Of a stretch of 64,000 nt of DNA, positions 1 through 9,461 are shown piece by piece. The stretch comes from Spartobacteria bacterium UBA695 (GTDB lineage: Bacteria > Verrucomicrobiota > Verrucomicrobiia > Chthoniobacterales > Chthoniobacteraceae), in the NCBI GenBank assembly GCA_002298145.1, contig DBMP01000023.1:1-64000 (forward strand). Reading direction: 5' to 3'. The translations under genes were made by a program, and so were the position numbers. The notes beneath the pieces are model-generated. The model had not been told where the DNA came from, did not search any database, and worked only from the letters and a program-made list of their open reading frames with translations. Position 1 is the first letter of the stretch. The number at the start of each line of letters is the position of its first letter.

Positions 1-42
1 GGTACTTCCCGGATGAACCGGAAAGAGGGATTGGCAGCCGCT

Positions 43-3000
43 CTATTTCACCAAAATGCTGCCCCAATATTGAGGATACAAGCGAGACTCCGTAGCCACG
101 TCATCCACCATGGAAGTCTGCGAATTGGTGGGGCTAAACAGATAATTGCGCGCCATGACTTGCAGCCCGCGCGCCCCTTGGCCCGACAGCAAGACCTCTG
201 CATCCCCGACAATCTCTTTTCCTCCCGCCAAAGGAAATTCCAGCCACGAACGAGGAATAGAGAAAAACGCGATGTATCCCGTTCCATCTACATCGGGACT
301 AAAAGTCACCGTCGCTCCGGGGACTTCGCCAACGTAATCAAAGAGGGACTCTCCGGCAGCGGGCGTAAAGTAACGCATCGGGTTCTTTTTCCCATGGGTG
401 AATGGTTTGAAAGCGATAAGGCGCGGATGTCCTTGGATGATCGTTGCCAAAAATCGAACATCGCCCAAGACGGGCTTTTCCCGATTCCCGATGGGACCAA
501 GACTAAGCCCCACACAATCGCCACCCTTAAATGCCATTTCCGGACTGTCGGATCCATTTTTAAAAGGCGTAGGGTGAACCACATGAAAACGCGCATAAAG
601 GTTCTCTGCATCGTAACCCAGTTTTACGGAGGCCAAGGGCGCACCGTTGCGTTCGAGTTCACTGCTGGGGATTGATTCCCATGCCGCGACCGTCGACGTT
701 GGGTTTTCCATCGGAACGATTTGCAAGGTTGCCCGGACTCCTTTTGACTGGACCTTGTCGTAGACCTTATCCAGGACAACAACACCGGAAACGCGCTTTT
801 CGCCTTCGACTTTCCCCCCTTTAAATCCTTCCACTTTATAAGCACGACCCGCCGTATACGCCCACACCTCGTCGAGCTTTGGAAAGTAATGCACGCGCCC
901 TGAAAAGGTTTCGCCCCCAAAGGTGTACGGCCCCGCGGCCCCGCCCAGGGCTGGATCGTTCATCAGTGCGTCAACAAAAAATCCATCATGAGTATAAAAG
1001 TAAATCTGCCCCCACTCGCTGCATCCCGCAATATAGCGGTCATTAACCAAGCCACCCAAAACCCAAAAGTGATACATCTCCCCAGGTTTGGCCGCATGCG
1101 TGGCCTTGCGCCCAGCCATCCACAAAAGTTTTCCCTGCGGGTCGAACTTGGCGAACTTGACCGCATTAAACCGGGAAGTGTGCCCGATCCCATCCTGCAT
1201 CGACTTAGTTAACTCCGGAGTGGCATAAGGAACGTTGGTGTTAAAGCAGGTATAAATATTTCCTTCGCGATCGGCTCGCACACCGAGTAATCCCTCACGC
1301 CAATTGGTTGACATCTTGTCGCCCAGGGCCGGCAGCACCAACTCCACCACATAGCCCGCCTTGGCCAGATCCCATTGAGGAACACCTTGGGCGTCAAAAC
1401 CCGTCGAGGGGACTTTGAGAATGCGATTGGCTTGCGTGGTGAAATAAAGATCTCCATTGCGGTCCATCCACATTGAACCCGTAGTAGTAGCCGGACCAAC
1501 GATCTTGTTTCCGCCCACTGTTTCGAGAGTCTGTAATTCGTCGGGCTGGACTTGGTGATCCCCGTTGCGATCACTCCAAAACTCGATCCCCCGTTTGCCC
1601 TTTTTTTCATCCAACACGCGGGCATAAGCAATGGGTAATATCGAATCTCCCTTTACCCGACAAATTCCATGACACTGGCGCCCCGTGCTCGTATCCGCAA
1701 CCATATACTTTATCCCATTGGCGGCCACGACGAGTTCGGGGTCATTCATGGTATCAAGAAGCAACCCGGCTGAGGGAAAGCCTGCGTTAGGGAGGTTCCA
1801 ATAGGCATCAGGCATCCCTGAACCGCCTTTGTCCGGAATGCGCGCCCGGGCAAAGCCGCCGCCGACAAGCACCCTCGGATCTGAAGATATCGAGTAATAA
1901 TTAGTCCTTGGATCATCGGGGTCGGGAATATTGGTGGGACCATACGAAGTGCCGCCAAACCAACGATGAATCAACGTTCCATTCTTTGCACTAAAGCGGG
2001 AGATTGGTTTGGGCAGCGATGATTCCGAGACCAAAATACCGCCTTGAGCATCCGCCGCGACTCCTGATGGATTCCTAAAACTTGACGTGTCGTACTTTCC
2101 AGCCCAGGAGCGCCCGCCCAGTTGGCCGAGGGTGCGCAATGGCTTTCCTTTTTCTGAGAAGACTTTCACCTGTTGGCTGGCACCGCAATCGGTCACATGA
2201 AGCAATCCCTCTCGATCGACCGCCACATCCCAAGGAGCCATCAGTCCCTTCTCGACAATAGCCCGTCCATCGCCCTGACCATTCCGGAATTGAAGCACAC
2301 AGCCTGGGCCTCCTTCCGGAGCGGAGATCGCATAGAGGTCCCCTTTGGCATCAAGCGCTATGCCCCGTGGAGAAGCGCAGGCGATTTCTCGCAACGCGCT
2401 CCCCGTTTTTGCGTCGAAAACGCGAATTCTATTCTCCGCTCCAGCAGACACAAAAACCTCTCGGTCGCTGGCAGCCAACCCGCAAGCGGAACTGGGCTCG
2501 AACGGCGTATCGTCTGCTTTGCCTTGGGCTGGCTTCCCTTGTGCTACCGGAAGCATCGTCTGCTCAGGCCACCGCAAAAGCTTGCCGTTCGCCGCGTCCA
2601 GACGGCCCAATTCACTCCGCTCGCGTCCAACGGTAAAGTAAACGTATTTTCCGTTTGCAGCGAGGTTATAGAATGGCCCAAAACCGCCACCCACAAACGG
2701 CGTTTTGCGCCAAATCACCCGACTGTTGAAATCGGTCTTCACTAGTGCGCAACCTTCTTCCGCCCACATCCAGAGGAAATAGAGTCCCGTTGCGTCGGCC
2801 GCTACATCCACGGGGTCGCCATGATCACCGCCCCACCCGCCTTTGCCATCTTCAGTCGGGTAAGAAGGCTCGCCAGAGAGGCCAACCGTGCCCTCCCAAT
2901 GGGCCTTTAGTCCCGGTGAAAGGTAGGCCGACCAATGATATTTTCCCGGCAAGAGCGGCTTGCCCCATTGGTCCAGGCCGTCCCAATGCCAGACGCTCTT

Positions 3001-3927
3001 TCCCGCCGGGCGCATTTCGCCACCCGTCAGTTCACGAAGCACCTCGCCATTCTCGCCCAAAATATTGAGAGAGACTTTCATTGGGGTATCCAGTGTCACC
3101 TCAATGGGAACGCCCGTTGTCTCCGCTCCGGAAACCCTCGACTCCTTGAGTAATTCATCCAGAGTCTGATGACGCGCCGCTAAATGACCGACAGGACTGA
3201 ATTCCAGCCGCCCCCACTCAGATATATTCTTAAACGCAAAGGCGCCCGGGTTTTTCCGATAAATCGCCCCCACCCGCAAAGTGGTGTGATCCCAAAGAAT
3301 TTCGGAAACAAACGTCATCTGCTCTCCCGGCCTGAATGGGTTCTTTCCGCCGGGTACCTTTAAAACAGACCACGGAATACGCGCTTCCATGATGTATCCG
3401 CCGTCAACCGGCTTGATCACGACCGCAGATCCGGGCGGGTTTAGGGCTCGGCCTTGATCAAAGTTGATGCCGTGGTCAATTTGCAAATAATCGAGATTCG
3501 CCTGAGTATCCTTCCATAACGATAGATGGATTACCCGGTCACTGCTTTTCACTGCATCCCGTGTGACTGGGTATGGAGTCTTCGGATCCGATACGAAGCG
3601 AAAATGGAGACAGTCCCCTCGCCAAAAAGGATCAATCGGTGAATTAGGATTCCGCAACGCGCGTCCAGGAAGCCGCACCTGGGCCGCCAGGTAAAGGGCT
3701 TCATCGTCATACATCGCCACGATGCTCGCACGAAGCCTGTCCGCCGTTTCCGCAGCGATCCATACCTCTTCCGCCGCAGAGAGATCCCAATCAGCAAGGC
3801 TCCCATCGATCACCGGAGACCCGCTTTCCGGGACGGGGACGGCAAGCATTGTGCCGTTCGACAAATCCGCACCTTGAAGCGGAAGCAGCGTCCACAGAAT
3901 AAGGAGCGCGGTAGTAAACCATCTCAT
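43..3927 (-). CDS. Large secreted protein: CBM9-like, FlgD-like Ig, NHL propeller, CBM9-like
   Basis: Secreted protein of 1294 residues, probably a surface or periplasmic carbohydrate-binding protein; no catalytic motif was recognised. A signal peptide covers about the first 20 residues. A CBM9-like domain follows (about 40-245, beginning PVIDGSLADWDL), then a FlgD-like Ig module (about 275-350, with VWHWDGLDQWGKPLLPGKYHW). Next is a long propeller-like region with NHL-type repeats such as RVFDAKTG and KVFSEKGKPLRTLG (about 370-1080), and a second CBM9-like domain ends in YWGSILVK. It is the last gene of a minus-strand operon and is paralogous to the 1063-residue protein at 4589-7780, which has one CBM9-like domain. 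I chose the ATG at 3927; a GTG at 3942 is in frame and neither has a clear Shine-Dalgarno. Domain assignments come from reading motifs, not a profile search. Confidence 0.8.
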   Translation of the reverse strand: MRWFTTALLILWTLLPLQGADLSNGTMLAVPVPESGSPVIDGSLADWDLSAAEEVWIAAETADRLRASIVAMYDDEALYLAAQVRLPGRALRNPNSPIDPFWRGDCLHFRFVSDPKTPYPVTRDAVKSSDRVIHLSLWKDTQANLDYLQIDHGINFDQGRALNPPGSAVVIKPVDGGYIMEARIPWSVLKVPGGKNPFRPGEQMTFVSEILWDHTTLRVGAIYRKNPGAFAFKNISEWGRLEFSPVGHLAARHQTLDELLKESRVSGAETTGVPIEVTLDTPMKVSLNILGENGEVLRELTGGEMRPAGKSVWHWDGLDQWGKPLLPGKYHWSAYLSPGLKAHWEGTVGLSGEPSYPTEDGKGGWGGDHGDPVDVAADATGLYFLWMWAEEGCALVKTDFNSRVIWRKTPFVGGGFGPFYNLAANGKYVYFTVGRERSELGRLDAANGKLLRWPEQTMLPVAQGKPAQGKADDTPFEPSSACGLAASDREVFVSAGAENRIRVFDAKTGSALREIACASPRGIALDAKGDLYAISAPEGGPGCVLQFRNGQGDGRAIVEKGLMAPWDVAVDREGLLHVTDCGASQQVKVFSEKGKPLRTLGQLGGRSWAGKYDTSSFRNPSGVAADAQGGILVSESSLPKPISRFSAKNGTLIHRWFGGTSYGPTNIPDPDDPRTNYYSISSDPRVLVGGGFARARIPDKGGSGMPDAYWNLPNAGFPSAGLLLDTMNDPELVVAANGIKYMVADTSTGRQCHGICRVKGDSILPIAYARVLDEKKGKRGIEFWSDRNGDHQVQPDELQTLETVGGNKIVGPATTTGSMWMDRNGDLYFTTQANRILKVPSTGFDAQGVPQWDLAKAGYVVELVLPALGDKMSTNWREGLLGVRADREGNIYTCFNTNVPYATPELTKSMQDGIGHTSRFNAVKFAKFDPQGKLLWMAGRKATHAAKPGEMYHFWVLGGLVNDRYIAGCSEWGQIYFYTHDGFFVDALMNDPALGGAAGPYTFGGETFSGRVHYFPKLDEVWAYTAGRAYKVEGFKGGKVEGEKRVSGVVVLDKVYDKVQSKGVRATLQIVPMENPTSTVAAWESIPSSELERNGAPLASVKLGYDAENLYARFHVVHPTPFKNGSDSPEMAFKGGDCVGLSLGPIGNREKPVLGDVRFLATIIQGHPRLIAFKPFTHGKKNPMRYFTPAAGESLFDYVGEVPGATVTFSPDVDGTGYIAFFSIPRSWLEFPLAGGKEIVGDAEVLLSGQGARGLQVMARNYLFSPTNSQTSMVDDVATESRLYPQYWGSILVK

Positions 3928-3951
3928 ATGAATTGGGTTCACTCAAATTAG

Positions 3952-4554
3952 TCAGGGCTTTTCTTTTTGAACGAGCGTCACGTTGTCGATAAGTAGTTCG
4001 TGGGTATCACCGCCCGCCCCGTTGTCCACATAAAATACCAGTCGGAATTGGACTTTCCCGCCACGCCAATCAGCGGGCGCTTCTCCTTTCATCGGCAGTT
4101 CGATTTGGGCCCACTCCGTAGAATCAGTCCCCGACCAGCCTTGAATGGATACTGATTTTGAAACCGCTTTATCGTCGACAAAGATGAGTTCCCCTCCAAC
4201 AGCGATTGCCGGTCGATTAGCAACTCCCGCCACATCTAGCTTCACGGAAAAACAACGACCGAATGCCGGATCGACATTCGTGAGATCCGTAAAGAGCCGT
4301 GCCACCGCTCGCTGCGATTTCTTGGCTTCCAAACGCACCCGACAGCATTGTTGACCGTCTTTGGCAATGCCAGCGCCGGCCTCGATCGAACACCCCGGTA
4401 AATCGGAAGCGCCAAACCACGGCTTCAGGGTTGCCTGTTCGAAGCCACCGTTTTTGGTCTCATGATCAACTAAAGCTTTATCCGCCCAGGCACCGTCGGT
4501 AGATAAGGCCAAAACTAGAACAACAAGGGAAAGGAGAAAGCGGTTCATGGTCAT
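3952..4554 (-). CDS. Small secreted carbohydrate-binding-like (CenC-type) protein
   Basis: Exported protein of 200 residues with a signal peptide (MTMNRFLLSLVVLVLALS, cleavage near AWA-DK). The mature part begins with NGGFEQATLKPWFG and ends with ELLIDNVTLVQ. These are the typical first and last strands of CenC/CBM4_9-like jelly-roll domains, in which a phrase like 'NGGFE..PW' opens the fold and 'DNV.L' closes it. No catalytic residues are apparent. It lies between the two giant NHL/CBM9-like proteins in the same operon, 9 bp upstream of the downstream gene by stop-to-start spacing, so a shared role in binding an extracellular glycan is inferred. An in-frame ATG six bases further in is an equally good start. 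Confidence 0.7.
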   Translation of the reverse strand: MTMNRFLLSLVVLVLALSTDGAWADKALVDHETKNGGFEQATLKPWFGASDLPGCSIEAGAGIAKDGQQCCRVRLEAKKSQRAVARLFTDLTNVDPAFGRCFSVKLDVAGVANRPAIAVGGELIFVDDKAVSKSVSIQGWSGTDSTEWAQIELPMKGEAPADWRGGKVQFRLVFYVDNGAGGDTHELLIDNVTLVQKEKP

Positions 4555-4588
4555 AAGGGATTTTTTTGGGGGGGAGAAACGCGAATGG

Positions 4589-7500
4589 CTAGAATGAGAT
4601 GGTTCCCCACTGCGAAGGATTTACTCGCACTTCGGAGGGGAGATCGCAAACGATATCGCTTTTCTGGTCGAAATAGTAATAACGCGCCACACTGCGGCTA
4701 CCGTCCGGGTCTGAAAGAATCACGCCAAAATCTCCTCGCAAAGGCAGATCTTCGTTAGGCGCTTTGTCTAGTCCCAAGTTTTTCCATGGAATACGGGCCT
4801 TTAGTCGATAGCCTTCGGCCGTTTTTTCGATCTTCACCTGGATTTCCTTTTGGATAGACACCTCGTCCACCACAGCCACGCCAGTGGGCGAGGCAAATTT
4901 CGACCTGGCTGCTGGGGCAACGTTGGGAACCACAAACCGGTAGCGCACCGCAATCGGTTCTCCATGGTAGGTGGAAAAAATCAATCTCTGGTCGCCCTCG
5001 ACAGGTTCCGTTCGAGCAGGTGAGGCATTGGGATTCGTCGCAAGACGGAGATCGATCGCATCGCCTGTTTTAAAAAGCGTTTTTGGATCATCCCCGGCAT
5101 TGGCGAAAGCCTCAGCCTTTTCCACATCAACGACGAGATGCAACGCTCCGGGTTGATAACCAACGGCAAAATGGGCAACCGGATTGCGCAACGGGATGCT
5201 ATAATTCCTTATCTTTTCCCACCCGGTAGGAATTCCACCCATCTGCATCGCTTTCACAGGCATGGGAACTCCGGTTTGAACGGAGTCTTTCGCCTGGGCG
5301 GCCTGCTTCAAATGGATAGCCTCTCCACTGATACGGCGCAGCGAATCGAGCCCGCGGACTTCCATCACATTACTTGAATCTTTCCCTGCGATCTCCAAGA
5401 TCCGACCATCCTCAGCTTTCCCCAGCCAACCGGAAAAGCATTCATCCCCCAAGCTATTCAAGTCCATGCGCAGCCCCTTGACGGCCGTGTACAGACTGCT
5501 AGTCAGCGGAACACTACGCGCATCGGCATAAAGCTGGGCGACAAATAATCCATCGGTCGTAAAGAGATAGCGCACTCCTTTGTTGCCGTTGAGTTCGAAA
5601 AGATCGCCCAGATCTCCGCCCAGCGACACCACGCCATCCACATTGAGCGTATGCTGAATGTCGCCCAAATGCGAACGCGGCGAATTATGCCCATTCGACG
5701 GATACGGGTTCGGATACGTCCACCTTACCCGCCCCTCGGGAGAGAGACTCATCAAAACATTCGAAGGATCACCTTGATTGCCTAACCCGCCACAATTAAT
5801 GAGAAGATTGCCTTCCAGATCGGGCGCCGATGCGCAAATCCCTCGTTGCTGAATCTCTTTCGGCAACGGAATTCCGCGCGCTTTGTTCAACTGGTAGCGC
5901 AGAGGACCGTCACCGCTTTCCGGGGCAACAGAAACCAGTTCCTTCCCTCGCTGCGCGTAGAGCGTAAGGGTCGGCCAGGTCCGCATCGACCACGTTGCTC
6001 CAAACTTCCAATCAGGCTGAAGCGTGACTTCGGAAGGCTCTGCTTTGCCATCCCCGTTGAGATCTTGCCAAAGGAAGACTCCGGGGGAACCCGCGGCGGG
6101 CTCAGCGGCAGCGATGGCGTTGACGAAGTCGGGATAACGAACATGCCACGCCTGCCACAATGTCCGGTAAGGACCGAAAACAACACGGGGAACGAGACGG
6201 TCGTTAACGACTTCGCCAATCAAAATCGCATTCACTCCGTACCCTTCGTCATTCGTCAAATAGAGATGAGATCCTCGATAAGTGGGAGCCTGCGGGAAAT
6301 GACCGTAAAAGTCGCCCTCTTTGATACTTCCCTGAGCGCGGGCCACGGACAGCGGTGGAAGGGGCAAGTCCTCATGCCCTTCGGGACGGAATAAAATCGC
6401 ATTGAGCACCGAACGTTCCGGCCACGGTGAAACAGTAAACTTCATCCCTTTGTAAAATGCCTGTTTGGCATCCCGTGGGTCGAGTGCACCGCCGCCCCCA
6501 TAATAAGAAGGTCCAATATTGTCACGAATCAACTTCCCATCGATTCCCCAGACGCTAATCCGCTTGGGTAAAAAGCTGTATTCCCCCACCCACACCTGAT
6601 CTTTTTCGTCCACGGCCAGAGCACGAGGATGATCCATCGCCAACGGATCAAAAGCCCCTTCGTGGCGACCGCCAGGCTTGCCAATTCGACGCAGGAGCTT
6701 TCCCTCCGGAGAAAAGACCTTGATGCATTGTTCATCGGGCGCGGTATCGCTCACCAAAATATTCCCCTTTGAATCGACAGCCAGGCCAGCCGGTTGCGAT
6801 AAGGGTCCCTCAATAACCCGCTGGTGGTGCCCTTCGTGCAAATCCACCCGCAACACTTCCCGCCCCACAACAGCGAGAATACCTCCATCCGGAAGCTTAA
6901 CCAGCGGCCCCACACCTGGGATGATCACGTCTTTTAGGTGCGTCCCTTGGCGCGGGTCGAAGCAGGCAAGACGCCCGCGATCCGAAAGGGAAAGCACGAT
7001 CCACTCGGAGGTGACTACCATCCCCTGGATGCCCGATAAATCGGCAGACGGAACCTTAATGAACGCGGGATCGTCCGCCCGAAATGATTCGCCAGATGGG
7101 TTTGGAATCCATTGATGCGTCTTGGGATTAAGCCGGTTCACCGCCAAAGAATCCTTCATCCATCCCTTCTCTCCGGCCACATACAAAATATCGCCCTCCC
7201 TCGCAATGGCGCTCGCGCCGGAGAGTCCCAGCCAAAGCGTTCCCCATTGCTTGCGGCCGTTGAGATCAAGCTCGATGATTGAGTGTCCGGCTTCCGCAAT
7301 TTCCGCGCCAAAATAGATCCGGCCCCCGTCGGCATAGGCACATACAGGCCGCCCATGATCGGAAAGCCATCCGCCAGCGCCTCCAACGCGTATGCCTCTT
7401 TGGGAAGGAGTTTGAGCCGTGATCCAGGGCGGATCGCCAGGTGAGTTGAACGCGCCAATAAAATGCGTGCTTACGCCACGATGCGTGATTCCCTTCCATC

Positions 7501-7780
7501 GGTATTCCCCCGGCGGCACCGGCTTTCCACCATCATCCAAGCCGTCCCAAACCTCGCATTGCGCGCCCTCTTCGCGCCAAACGGAGGAAACAAGATTGCG
7601 CACTCTGCCGCCCTGGGCATCCTCAATGGCGAGCGTCACAAAGCCGGGGGCCTCCAATTGATAAGCAATCTTCTCCCCGCTGGGTACCAACGCATCTTGC
7701 GCGTCAGCACCACCGGCTATTGCAAGGAGCACCGCGCAAAGCCCAAAACCATTCCAGTTTTTAAACATCGTTAGCGTCAC
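4589..7780 (-). CDS. Large secreted protein: FlgD-like Ig, NHL propeller, CBM9-like
   Basis: Secreted protein of 1063 residues. Signal peptide of about 27 residues ending GGADAQ, then a FlgD-like Ig module (about 35-105, VWDGLDDGGKPVPPGEYRW). A propeller region with NHL-like repeats follows (AGLAVDSKGNILVSDTAP, KVFSPEGKLLRRIGKPGGR, ALAVDEKDQVWVGEYSF), to about residue 830. A C-terminal CBM9-like domain (about 860-1063) ends SQWGTISF. The GTG start at 7780 is chosen because AGGAG lies 5 nt upstream and the GTGA overlaps the stop of the SGNH hydrolase gene, a usual sign of translational coupling; the ATG at 7768 has no ribosome site. It is paralogous to the 43-3927 product but lacks that protein's N-terminal CBM9-like domain. 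Function is inferred to be carbohydrate binding or sensing at the cell surface. Confidence 0.8.
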   Translation of the reverse strand: MTLTMFKNWNGFGLCAVLLAIAGGADAQDALVPSGEKIAYQLEAPGFVTLAIEDAQGGRVRNLVSSVWREEGAQCEVWDGLDDGGKPVPPGEYRWKGITHRGVSTHFIGAFNSPGDPPWITAQTPSQRGIRVGGAGGWLSDHGRPVCAYADGGRIYFGAEIAEAGHSIIELDLNGRKQWGTLWLGLSGASAIAREGDILYVAGEKGWMKDSLAVNRLNPKTHQWIPNPSGESFRADDPAFIKVPSADLSGIQGMVVTSEWIVLSLSDRGRLACFDPRQGTHLKDVIIPGVGPLVKLPDGGILAVVGREVLRVDLHEGHHQRVIEGPLSQPAGLAVDSKGNILVSDTAPDEQCIKVFSPEGKLLRRIGKPGGRHEGAFDPLAMDHPRALAVDEKDQVWVGEYSFLPKRISVWGIDGKLIRDNIGPSYYGGGGALDPRDAKQAFYKGMKFTVSPWPERSVLNAILFRPEGHEDLPLPPLSVARAQGSIKEGDFYGHFPQAPTYRGSHLYLTNDEGYGVNAILIGEVVNDRLVPRVVFGPYRTLWQAWHVRYPDFVNAIAAAEPAAGSPGVFLWQDLNGDGKAEPSEVTLQPDWKFGATWSMRTWPTLTLYAQRGKELVSVAPESGDGPLRYQLNKARGIPLPKEIQQRGICASAPDLEGNLLINCGGLGNQGDPSNVLMSLSPEGRVRWTYPNPYPSNGHNSPRSHLGDIQHTLNVDGVVSLGGDLGDLFELNGNKGVRYLFTTDGLFVAQLYADARSVPLTSSLYTAVKGLRMDLNSLGDECFSGWLGKAEDGRILEIAGKDSSNVMEVRGLDSLRRISGEAIHLKQAAQAKDSVQTGVPMPVKAMQMGGIPTGWEKIRNYSIPLRNPVAHFAVGYQPGALHLVVDVEKAEAFANAGDDPKTLFKTGDAIDLRLATNPNASPARTEPVEGDQRLIFSTYHGEPIAVRYRFVVPNVAPAARSKFASPTGVAVVDEVSIQKEIQVKIEKTAEGYRLKARIPWKNLGLDKAPNEDLPLRGDFGVILSDPDGSRSVARYYYFDQKSDIVCDLPSEVRVNPSQWGTISF

Positions 7781-9453
7781 GGTTTCTCCTGCTTGTCCGC
7801 CACATTGCCGGGCTTAGTCGCATAGAGGAGATCGGATAGCGAATCCTCATTGCTACCAACAAGATCGATGGAAAACTGCCATAACCACGTCCGATGGTTC
7901 GCCTTGAATGCCAAAGTATTCCACCCCTTGTGAAGCGTCGCATCCACCGTCTTTGTCCGTCCCGGCTCTTTCATAATGAGACCTTGGTAACAAGGCTCAC
8001 CATTCATCCACAGCGTAAGGTAGACCGCGCCCGCAAGCATCTTGGAGCCGATCCGAACCTTGACCGCACGCTCACGGTCACTATGAATCCAACGCGCCCC
8101 ATATCCAGCCTCAAAATTGACGGCATGGGTAATAGCAGAAAAATCAATATTTGAAGGGTCTTCTCCTCCGAGGTAATTGCCGCTCGGGAAACAGGGCTGC
8201 CATACCCGATTTGAAGATCCATCCGCATCAGAGCAAGTAGTGAAATCGATCTGCTTTTCGATCGCATCGTCGATCGGAGTTCGCGCTTTTTGAGCTTCAA
8301 AGGTTTCACCCGCCCACTGCGGCTGAATCAGCTTCGCCGTCAGCAACCAGGGAGCCGCGATCACCCCGGTCGTTCGCCTTTCATCCTTTCCCGCGCGGCC
8401 TTCCAACACAAACTCGTTCCGTAGCCGCGAGGGCGCTCCCGTCAGCACAAATTCCCCCGAAGCTCCCTCCAGCTGTTTTGGCGTCACGCTCCATCCTTCG
8501 CCCGCCGTCAGTTTAACTTGAGGAATAGAGTCTCCATCCTGCTCCGGCCAATCGTAGCGAATTCTAAAGACAAACCGCTTTCCATCCCCTTCTGGAACCG
8601 TAGAAACAATCTCCCACGAAATGGCCGTTTTCCTGTCGAGGGCCTTTTGCATGATCGGGTTTAGCCGCTGTTCAAGCAGCCATTGCGCAACCTGCGGCTC
8701 ACCCAATCCACGCAACATGGCAATAGCCGTGGCGAGGTGCCCCGCGTCGTTGGGATGCACAAAGTCGTAGCTGAGATGAAAGCCCGGATTTATCATCCGC
8801 CCCTCCTTAAGGACTTGCTTCATCGTTTCCGAAGTCGGGAGATAACAGGCCCCCAAACTTTGCGCGAGGACGCGAACCCTCTCGTTCATCTGGTCTATCA
8901 ACCGATTCTTTGGTGAGGCGAGGTCCTCGGTGCAAAGCGTCACACCACCCAGCGCCAAAATCTTTGGATGCACCCGCTGCCGCAGCGCCTCAACTAATTG
9001 GCCATAATGCTCAATCCAACGGTCCAGAGCCTTCTCCGAGCCATCCAGATACGGGGCCAGAACATCGTTCATCCCCAGCATCACCACCAACACATCCGCA
9101 GGTTGATCCAGCGAGGCTTTGACTTCGACGCCTCGGACATCGAGCGTCCTCTCTGTCGTTCTCGTCGTCGCCTCAATATTTAGCCAGCCATCAAGAGGCT
9201 GGCCGCTCCCCCCCAACGCAACGAGGTCAGGCTTGCAGCCCGGGTAAACCGCTCGCAAAGCGGCCTCCATCACGTTGGCAAAACCACCCGCGCGATTCCG
9301 ACTCTGGCCAGTAATACTGTCCCCGACAAATACCACACGGGCATTCCCCTCTCGCAACCCTGCCGCAGGCCCCTCCGCCGACGCTCTGCCCAGACAGCAG
9401 AACCCGGTGACCAGGGCGATCAACACCCGCCATTGTAGTTGCTTCATGAACAT
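7777..9453 (-). CDS. Secreted SGNH/GDSL hydrolase
   Basis: Exported esterase or carbohydrate deacetylase of 558 residues. A signal peptide (MKQLQWRVLIALVTGFCC) is followed by the SGNH block I VVFVGDSITGQ (Ser46), block III-like VVMLGMND (127-130) and the block V dyad DFVHPN (Asp230, His233). A C-terminal part of roughly 300 residues looks beta-rich and probably forms one or two accessory domains. Its sequence contains VYLTLWMNGEPCY and KGWNTLAFKANHRTW, which resemble a galactose-binding-like fold. The ATG at 9453 is preferred over the ATG at 9489, since the latter adds 12 residues before a good signal peptide and overlaps the upstream gene. The gene is the second in the operon, between the Gfo/Idh/MocA gene and the giant CBM9-like proteins. 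This context suggests removal of acyl groups from an extracellular glycan. Confidence 0.85.
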   Translation of the reverse strand: MFMKQLQWRVLIALVTGFCCLGRASAEGPAAGLREGNARVVFVGDSITGQSRNRAGGFANVMEAALRAVYPGCKPDLVALGGSGQPLDGWLNIEATTRTTERTLDVRGVEVKASLDQPADVLVVMLGMNDVLAPYLDGSEKALDRWIEHYGQLVEALRQRVHPKILALGGVTLCTEDLASPKNRLIDQMNERVRVLAQSLGACYLPTSETMKQVLKEGRMINPGFHLSYDFVHPNDAGHLATAIAMLRGLGEPQVAQWLLEQRLNPIMQKALDRKTAISWEIVSTVPEGDGKRFVFRIRYDWPEQDGDSIPQVKLTAGEGWSVTPKQLEGASGEFVLTGAPSRLRNEFVLEGRAGKDERRTTGVIAAPWLLTAKLIQPQWAGETFEAQKARTPIDDAIEKQIDFTTCSDADGSSNRVWQPCFPSGNYLGGEDPSNIDFSAITHAVNFEAGYGARWIHSDRERAVKVRIGSKMLAGAVYLTLWMNGEPCYQGLIMKEPGRTKTVDATLHKGWNTLAFKANHRTWLWQFSIDLVGSNEDSLSDLLYATKPGNVADKQEKP

Positions 9454-9461
9454 CGCGAAGT

